Positions 14,026 to 18,551 of a stretch of 18,551 nucleotides of DNA are shown here, one piece after another. Within the stretch, counting starts at the first letter, position 1. Each line of letters begins with the position of its first letter. Where the stretch lies: positions 1-18,551 of the forward strand of contig CAJJTG010000042.1 of the NCBI GenBank assembly GCA_905194675.1. The letters run 5' to 3'. Both the position numbers and the translations under genes were made by a program. This stretch comes from an uncultured Collinsella sp. (lineage in GTDB: Bacteria > Actinomycetota > Coriobacteriia > Coriobacteriales > Coriobacteriaceae). A model generated the notes under the pieces. The model saw nothing but the letters and a program-made list of their open reading frames with translations, made no database searches and had not been told where the DNA came from.

Positions 14026-15231
14026 ATGAGCGAACTGATTATCGATAGCGAAGCCTGTATCGGCTGCGGTCGCTGCGTTCGCGCCTGTGCCTCGGGCGGC
14101 ATCGTAGTGGAAGGCGAGCGGCCCAACCGTTGCGCCCGCGTAACCGACGGCTGCATCCTATGCGGCGGGTGCGTCGACGCCTGCCCCGTCAACGCTATCT
14201 CGATCGAGCGTGATGAGGCCGCTGGCGCGGCAGACCTTGACGCATATCGAGACATTTGGGTCTTCGTGCAGACTGACGAGCACGACGCCGTGACTCCCGT
14301 TGCCTATGAGCTTATGGGCAAGGGCCGCGAACTTGCCGATGCACGCGGCTGTCGCCTAGTGGCGCTGGTCGGCATGGGCCCCGAGGGTTCTCTCGGTGAC
14401 CTGGAGCATCTGGTTTACGCCGGTGCAGACGAGGTCCTGGTCTGTCGCGACGAGCGTCTGCGCCAGAATGATGCGGAGGTCTACGCCCGGCTGATCTGCG
14501 ATTTGGTGGCAGAGCGCAAGCCCGAGGCCATTCTGTACGGTGCGACCGCCTTTGGCCGTGAGCTGGCGCCTGGCGTTGCCGTGCGCCTGCAGACGGGCCT
14601 TACGGCTGACTGCACCGTACTTTCAATGGATACGGAGACGGGTCTGCTGCAGCAGACGCGTCCGGCGTTTGGCGGCAACCTGATGGCCACCATCGTCTGC
14701 CCCAACCATCGTCCTCAGATGGCAACGGTGCGCCCCGGCATCTTTAAGGCGTCCGACTTTGACTACGGCCGCTCCGGCACGATTACCCAGATATCACTTA
14801 CGGATGATGCTAAGGCTCGTGTTGAGATCTCGATTCCCGCTGAGGAGTGGGGGCAACAGGCATCAATTGCCGATGCCGAGCGCCTGGTCGTGGTGGGTCG
14901 CGGCATTGGTTCCAAGAAAAACCTGCCGCTGATGCGAAGGCTCGCCGAGGCTCTGGGAGCCGAGCTTGGCTGCACGCGACCTGTCGTGGAGGCCGGCTGG
15001 TTGGAGTATCGCCATCAGATTGGCCAGACGGGCGTATCGGTTTCGCCCAAGCTTCTCGTGAGTATCGGTGTTTCGGGCGCTATCCAGCATCTTGCCGGCA
15101 TCGGTGGGTCGGAGTGCATTATCGCCATCAACGAGGACCCGGATGCCCCCATCTTTGGTGCTGCCCAGTATAAGGTTGTCGGTGATGCCGTCGAGGTCGT
15201 CGAGGAGCTGCTGGCCCAGCTTGAGCGCTAG
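14026..15231 (+). CDS. lctC: Electron transfer flavoprotein subunit alpha with N-terminal 2[4Fe-4S] ferredoxin domain
   Basis: The 401-residue protein starts at the ATG that abuts the etfB stop. Residues 1-60 are a ferredoxin domain with two complete cysteine sets: C11, C14, C17, C21 and C43, C46, C49, C53. The EtfA core follows, and the C-terminal FAD domain shows GRGIGSKKNL (291-300), QIGQTG (331-336), SIGVSGAIQH (346-355) and INEDPDAPIF (368-377). A ferredoxin-extended EtfA is the hallmark of LctC in Ldh-EtfAB complexes, where the shuttle FAD moves electrons to the dehydrogenase subunit. The ferredoxin domain probably takes electrons from soluble ferredoxin. Ordinary EtfA proteins lack this extension. 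The stop TAG is inside a CTAG that also serves as the stop of the convergent gene. Confidence 0.93.
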   Translation: MSELIIDSEACIGCGRCVRACASGGIVVEGERPNRCARVTDGCILCGGCVDACPVNAISIERDEAAGAADLDAYRDIWVFVQTDEHDAVTPVAYELMGKGRELADARGCRLVALVGMGPEGSLGDLEHLVYAGADEVLVCRDERLRQNDAEVYARLICDLVAERKPEAILYGATAFGRELAPGVAVRLQTGLTADCTVLSMDTETGLLQQTRPAFGGNLMATIVCPNHRPQMATVRPGIFKASDFDYGRSGTITQISLTDDAKARVEISIPAEEWGQQASIADAERLVVVGRGIGSKKNLPLMRRLAEALGAELGCTRPVVEAGWLEYRHQIGQTGVSVSPKLLVSIGVSGAIQHLAGIGGSECIIAINEDPDAPIFGAAQYKVVGDAVEVVEELLAQLER

Positions 15232-16040
15232 GCGCGCGCCAGCCAGTCGCGCATCTCGTCCTTTAGGCGCTCCCAGGTCGCTTGCGTGGCGGGATCGGTA
15301 AAGGGGCGCGTAATGCCAAAGGGCGCGTCGAGCAGGCGGTAGATATCGCCCTGCTCGCGCGCCAGCGCGCGGCTTGCCGGATAGACGAGCTCAAACATAA
15401 AGCAGATGAGTCCCACCAGGTAGTCTGCGGACTCGTCGCGTTCATCGCGTGCGACGCAGCGGTGCTCGTCAAAGGCGGCCAGCGTCGGTGTCGAGAAGTG
15501 GCTGGCGAGAAACGTGTCCTCATCCACCTTGAGGATGGTGTCGACGGTGCTGTCGGCGATGGTGCGCATAATGTCGATTTTGTCGCCATCGCGCACGATA
15601 TCGCAGAAGTTCCGCGTGCGGGTGTCGAGTTCCGTGGGTAGGCGAAAATCGCTGTGGTGGGCGATGCTTGCACGGATGAGCTCGTCTTCTACCGGATCGT
15701 CGATAAAGTCGCGGATACTTGTTGTCGCGGGCGCGTCTGCAGGGTTTTCGCCAAAGAGAACCTCGACGCCCAACGCCGCATGGCTCATGCTCTCGGCATC
15801 CTTAAACGTGTCCCAGCGTCGCAGCTGTTCGAAGCGACCCATATCGTGCAGCAGGCCGCAAAGCCACGCTAGGTCAATGTCCTGAGGTGACCAGCCCTGT
15901 TCGCGCGCCACGGCATCGCATGCCTCGGCAACGTGGTACGTATGCTCGATTTTAAGCGCGATACGCGGATTGTCGGCATCGTAAGCATCGGTGTAGCTTT
16001 TGAAGGCCGCGCGCGCCCGGTCTCGATCGATAGCTGTCAT
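15228..16040 (-). CDS. HD-domain phosphohydrolase
   Basis: The 270-residue protein starts at an ATG (16040) with GGAAG upstream. It carries the HD metal-binding pattern: H33/H36 in IEHTYHVAE, the HD pair H65-D66 in CGLLHDMGRFEQ, H87, the H128-H129 pair in SIAHHSDFRLP and D151 or D153 in IVRDGDKIDI. HD enzymes are metal-dependent phosphohydrolases acting on nucleotides or related phosphoesters; the substrate of this one is not evident. No membrane segment, signal peptide, GAF, response-regulator or RelA-type synthetase domain is present, and the GYP motif of cyclic-di-GMP HD-GYP enzymes is absent. It runs opposite to etfA, with shared stop bases, and is divergent from azlC across a strong inverted repeat. 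It is probably transcribed alone. Confidence 0.88.
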   Translation of the reverse strand: MTAIDRDRARAAFKSYTDAYDADNPRIALKIEHTYHVAEACDAVAREQGWSPQDIDLAWLCGLLHDMGRFEQLRRWDTFKDAESMSHAALGVEVLFGENPADAPATTSIRDFIDDPVEDELIRASIAHHSDFRLPTELDTRTRNFCDIVRDGDKIDIMRTIADSTVDTILKVDEDTFLASHFSTPTLAAFDEHRCVARDERDESADYLVGLICFMFELVYPASRALAREQGDIYRLLDAPFGITRPFTDPATQATWERLKDEMRDWLARA

Positions 16041-16071
16041 AATGACTTCCTAAAAAGTTGTGTCTTTCGAT

Positions 16072-16107
16072 CCGGTGGCAATTGTAGGCGAACTTTATTG
16101 CCACCGG
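16072..16107. repeat. Perfect 11-base inverted repeat between divergent HD and azlC genes
   Basis: CCGGTGGCAAT (16072-16082) and ATTGCCACCGG (16097-16107) are perfect inverted repeats around a 14-base spacer. The site lies about 30 bases before the HD gene start and 60 before azlC. It is well placed as a shared operator or as a 5' leader hairpin of the HD transcript. No run of T follows on the minus strand within ten bases, so a terminator is less likely. Confidence 0.6.
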
Positions 16108-16166
16108 TTGATATTTCTGCTGCGTTGCGAGGCGCGCTGCAGACGACTTACCAGAATGGGAGTGGC

Positions 16167-16859
16167 ATGGTCCTTAGGATCTTTAAAATCGTCTGGCCGG
16201 TGATGCTTACCTATGTTGCGATAGGCGCGCCGTGCGGAATGATTATGGGGCAGACGGGAATGGAGCCCTGGATGGTCTTTGCTCTGAGCAGCACGTTTGT
16301 GACGGGCAGCGGACAGCTTATGGTCTGCAATCTTTGGCTGGCGGGCGTACCGGCACCTTCGATTATCGCGAGCGTCGCCGCCATCTCCTCGCGCTTTGCA
16401 CTTTATTCGGCATCGATCGCACCGCATCTGACGGGCGCCTCGAAGCGTCAGGCGTTGGCTGTTTCCGCGACACTTACCGAGGAGGCATATGGCATCTCGC
16501 TTGCCAGGCTGGTTGAAGGGGAGGATTGGGGCCCGCGCGAGTCCTTTGTGCTCAACGCGATTCTCATCGCGACATGGGGCGTTTCGTGTACGACGGGCGC
16601 CATCGTCGGCGCCGTTGTCGATGTTCCCACCGCTATTGCGGGTTTTGTCTGCACATCGCTCTTTATCTGCCTGCTCTTTTCGCAGCGACTGTCGCGCGGC
16701 AATGTCGTAGCTGCCGGTTTGGCTGCGGTGTCCGTCGCCATATGCAAGTTCTTGGGGTGGACGAATATCGCCGTGCCGGTAAGTGTGCTCGTCGGCGTTG
16801 TCGCGGCGCTTGCGTGCGATGCCCTCGCCGAAGGATGGGGCGCTCGCGATGCCCGTTAA
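16167..16859 (+). CDS. azlC: AzlC-family branched-chain amino acid exporter, large subunit
   Basis: The frame is open back to 15933, but that part lies across the divergent promoter region. I use the ATG at 16167 (GGGAG four bases upstream), which gives 230 residues, the usual AzlC size. The product starts MVLRIFKIVWPVMLTYVAIG and is hydrophobic, with about six to eight membrane segments, and shows the AzlC pattern in MIMGQTGMEPWMVFALSS, TFVTGSGQLMVCNLWLAG and SRFALYSASIAPHL. AzlC and AzlD together export branched-chain amino acids, or analogues of them, across the cytoplasmic membrane. AzlD follows with an 11-base overlap. The substrate of this pair cannot be told from sequence. TTG at 16125 is an alternative start. 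Confidence 0.85.
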   Translation: MVLRIFKIVWPVMLTYVAIGAPCGMIMGQTGMEPWMVFALSSTFVTGSGQLMVCNLWLAGVPAPSIIASVAAISSRFALYSASIAPHLTGASKRQALAVSATLTEEAYGISLARLVEGEDWGPRESFVLNAILIATWGVSCTTGAIVGAVVDVPTAIAGFVCTSLFICLLFSQRLSRGNVVAAGLAAVSVAICKFLGWTNIAVPVSVLVGVVAALACDALAEGWGARDAR

Positions 16860-17172
16860 TGAGTTTTTGGGTCTGTGGCTGTCGTCGTGGGCTGCAATCG
16901 CGTTCTTTCGCATCGCGCCGGCGTTCGCCTTGCGCGGGAGAACGCTGTCGCCTCGTGTTACCGAGGCCTTGGGCTATATTCCGCCCGCCGCCTTTGCGGC
17001 GCTGGTCGCCAACGATTTGATAAGCCCTGGTGCTTTCGACGCCGGCTTGTGGCAGGGCTTGATTCCTTGGATTGCGGCTGCCGGCGTAGTGGTGGTGGCT
17101 GTGAAGACAAAGTCGATGCTGTGGTGCTGCGTCTCGGGCATCGTGCTCTATATCGTCTTGAGCCTCATATAA
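16849..17172 (+). CDS. azlD: AzlD-family branched-chain amino acid exporter, small subunit
   Basis: The ATG at 16849 gives 107 residues, the normal AzlD size. It overlaps the azlC stop by 11 bases, so translation is coupled. GGATGGGG upstream can serve as the ribosome binding site. The sequence has three to four membrane segments (LGLWLSSWAAIAFFRIAPAF, IPWIAAAGVVVVAVKTKSML, WCCVSGIVLYIVLSLI) and the family-like stretch VTEALGYIPPAAFAALVAND. It acts only together with AzlC. Transcription may continue towards the permease gene 143 bases downstream, because no terminator hairpin was found between them. Confidence 0.88.
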   Translation: MPVNEFLGLWLSSWAAIAFFRIAPAFALRGRTLSPRVTEALGYIPPAAFAALVANDLISPGAFDAGLWQGLIPWIAAAGVVVVAVKTKSMLWCCVSGIVLYIVLSLI

Positions 17173-17253
17173 GAGCGGGGCACGTTTGGCGTTCCGGCCC
17201 AACGAATCGAATTTCTCACTGAGCCGGTCTGCTTCTTCTGATACCATGGTCAA

Positions 17254-17271
17254 ACTTTACTGTAGCAAAGT
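17254..17271. promoter_or_regulatory. Imperfect 18-base palindrome upstream of the permease gene
   Basis: ACTTTACTGTAGCAAAGT is a palindrome with one mismatch and one G-T pair; its arms are ACTTT and AAAGT. It ends 43 bases before the permease ATG. Size and place suit an operator for a GntR-, LacI- or IclR-type sugar-acid regulator. No regulator gene is in the window. Confidence 0.35.
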
Positions 17272-17314
17272 GTGACGTGGGATTTTGTGCCTCGTCAACG
17301 GAAATGGGGGTTTC

Positions 17315-18337
17315 ATGGCACAGGAAGCAACCGCCAACGAGCAAAACAAATTCAAAGTCCCGCGTATCCCGGGTGACATCATGATCTATCCCATGATCGT
17401 TGGCCTTTTGCTCAACACTTTCTGTCCGCAGGTCTTTGAGATCGGCGGCTTCTTTACGGCTGCCTGCCGCGGCGGCTCCAATACCATCGTCGCTGCGATC
17501 CTGCTCTTCGTGGGTGCCGGCATTAGCTTTAAGTCCACGCCGGGCGCCATCAAGACCGGTATCGTCGTTCTGATCCCTAAGCTTGTGGTGGCAGCCGCCC
17601 TTGGCTTGGGTGTGGCATATTTCTTTAACGACAACTTCCTGGGCCTGGGCTCCGTATCTATCATCGGCGGCATCACGTTTTGCAACATGGCGCTCTATAC
17701 GGGCATCATGGGCGAGTTCGGCGATGAGTCCGAGCAGGGCGCCGTCGGTATCCTGTTCTTTACGGCCGGCCCCGCCGTCACCATGATCATCCTCGGTGTC
17801 TCGGGTCTCGCCAACATTCCCGTCGGCACCATCATCGGATCCATCCTGCCGCTTGTTATCGGCATGGTTCTGGGCAACTTGTTCCCGTTTATCAAGAACT
17901 TGCTGGTTCCTGGTGCCAATCCCGCGATTGCCGTCATCGGATTTCAGCTCGGTGCGTCTATGAGCCTGTCGAGCTTTATCACCGGCGGTATTTCCGGCAT
18001 CTTGCTGGGCCTTGTCACGCTGTTTGTCGTCGGTCCCATCACCTTTGCGTTCGAGCGCCTGTGCGGTGGTAACGGCAAGGCTGCCGTGGCTTGTTCCACC
18101 ATCGCCGGTACGGCTATGACCACGCCGGTCGCCCTCGCTGAGGTCGCGCCGCGCTACGCCGAGCTTGCACCCACTGCGTACGCCCAGATCGCCACCGCCG
18201 TTATCATCACGGCAATCATGGCTCCGATTCTGACCGGCTGGGTTGACAAGAAGTTCTGTCAGGGCAAGGAAGACCTGTCGCCCGCCGGTGTCGAGGCCAT
18301 CGAGGAGGCTGTCGCAACCGATGTCGACGGTGAGTAA
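17315..18337 (+). CDS. kdgT: 2-keto-3-deoxygluconate permease (KdgT family)
   Basis: The ATG at 17315 (GGGGG four bases upstream) gives 340 residues, close to the family's usual length. The N-terminal stretch FKVPRIPGDIMIYPMIVGLL fits KdgT, which typically begins near such a KIPGG-like motif. About ten membrane segments follow, with conserved family blocks such as GAGISFKSTPGAIKTG, GGITFCNMALYTGIMGEFGD and ACSTIAGTAMTTPVALAEVAP. KdgT proteins import 2-keto-3-deoxygluconate, a product of pectin or uronate breakdown, with protons. No KDG kinase, aldolase or uronate gene is adjacent, so the natural substrate may be a related sugar acid. The C-terminal tail is acidic (EAIEEAVATDVDGE). A strong hairpin terminator follows 45 bases after the stop. 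Confidence 0.92.
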   Translation: MAQEATANEQNKFKVPRIPGDIMIYPMIVGLLLNTFCPQVFEIGGFFTAACRGGSNTIVAAILLFVGAGISFKSTPGAIKTGIVVLIPKLVVAAALGLGVAYFFNDNFLGLGSVSIIGGITFCNMALYTGIMGEFGDESEQGAVGILFFTAGPAVTMIILGVSGLANIPVGTIIGSILPLVIGMVLGNLFPFIKNLLVPGANPAIAVIGFQLGASMSLSSFITGGISGILLGLVTLFVVGPITFAFERLCGGNGKAAVACSTIAGTAMTTPVALAEVAPRYAELAPTAYAQIATAVIITAIMAPILTGWVDKKFCQGKEDLSPAGVEAIEEAVATDVDGE

Positions 18338-18382
18338 CGGCCGTTGCCGATAATAGATTCCGGCGTGCAATTCGCGCCGTTC

Positions 18383-18430
18383 GAGCGCCCGAACGAAAGC
18401 TGTCTTGCGGTAACGTTCGGGCGCTCTGCT
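18383..18430 (+). terminator. Strong hairpin terminator after kdgT
   Basis: GAGCGCCCGAACG (18383-18395) and CGTTCGGGCGCTC (18414-18426) are perfect 13-base inverted repeats with an 18-base loop, followed by TGCTATTATT. The stem is very stable but the T-run is broken. It probably ends the permease transcript. A weaker stem CCCCT/AGGGG lies at 18444-18460 with GTGTTTGTT after it. Confidence 0.7.
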
Positions 18431-18514
18431 ATTATTCCCATTACCCCTGCGGAGTAGGGGGTGTTTGTTGCCCAGACACGAATCGGACGATTCTGACCAC
18501 TTGGATATTGAAGG

Positions 18515-18551
18515 GATGGCGTCTAGTGGTTAAGGCACTCAAGATCGAGAT
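18515..18551 (+). tRNA. Possible 5' part of a tRNA gene cut by the window edge
   Basis: GGCGTCTAGTGGTTAAGGCAC resembles a tRNA D-arm (compare the GTCTAGTGGTTAGGAC of tRNA-Glu), and CTC...GAG may start an anticodon stem. The fit is poor: no T at the position-8 equivalent, and the anticodon cannot be read with certainty. The rest lies outside the window. Another structured RNA is possible. Confidence 0.3.

Noticed and set aside
15933..16166. N-terminal extension of AzlC into the HD gene
   Set aside because: It would cross the divergent promoter and the inverted repeat, and AzlC proteins are about 230 residues.
17216..18370. Minus-strand open frame of 384 codons
   Set aside because: It is opposite kdgT, and its translation is a low-complexity Asp/Arg/Gly-rich product.
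1..18551. CRISPR array, insertion sequence or prophage
   Set aside because: No regular spaced repeats, transposase, integrase or phage structural genes were seen on either strand.

Overview
The window looks like a chromosomal segment of a high-GC gut actinobacterium of the Coriobacteriia, most likely Collinsella or a close relative. This rests on the base composition, the strong AGGAGG ribosome binding sites with frequent GTG starts, and the gene set (a lactate dehydrogenase/EtfAB operon, AzlCD, DUF554, a KdgT-type permease, lineage-specific secreted proteins). The species assignment is an inference. No rRNA, CRISPR array, integrase or insertion sequence was seen. A tRNA-like stretch at the right edge is incomplete and uncertain.

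Layout. (1) 1-1493, plus strand: the C-terminal part of an Elp3-like tRNA-modifying enzyme, followed with no gap by a membrane-anchored spermidine-synthase-like protein. (2) 1521-7133, minus strand: three genes forming one apparent operon, read TerB-N/TerB-C protein, then BrxD-like ATPase (DUF2791), then Lhr/BrxHI-like superfamily 2 helicase. This is the most interesting part: it has the ATPase and helicase arm of BREX-type defence loci without PglX, PglZ or BrxC. (3) 7221-7937, minus strand: a DUF554 membrane protein. (4) 8056-11259, minus strand: five small or medium genes, of which four encode proteins predicted to be secreted or membrane anchored and one encodes a small cytosolic protein. 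None has a function I can name. (5) 11260-11605: a divergent regulatory region with direct repeats one helical turn apart, a hairpin and a promoter. (6) 11606-15231, plus strand: FAD-dependent lactate dehydrogenase-like subunit, EtfB, and EtfA with an N-terminal two-cluster ferredoxin domain. This matches the electron-confurcating Ldh-EtfAB complex of anaerobes. (7) 15228-16040, minus strand: an HD-domain phosphohydrolase sharing a CTAG double stop with etfA. (8) 16167-17172, plus strand: AzlC and AzlD, a branched-chain amino acid exporter. (9) 17315-18337, plus strand: a KdgT-family 2-keto-3-deoxygluconate permease, followed by a strong hairpin terminator and the tRNA-like edge.

How they work together. 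The three lct-like genes should form one complex that oxidises lactate with NAD+ by combining electrons from lactate and reduced ferredoxin. AzlC and AzlD act as a pair. The TerB-N, ATPase and helicase proteins are probably one nucleic-acid-directed machine; defence against phage or another form of DNA surveillance is the leading hypothesis, not an established fact.
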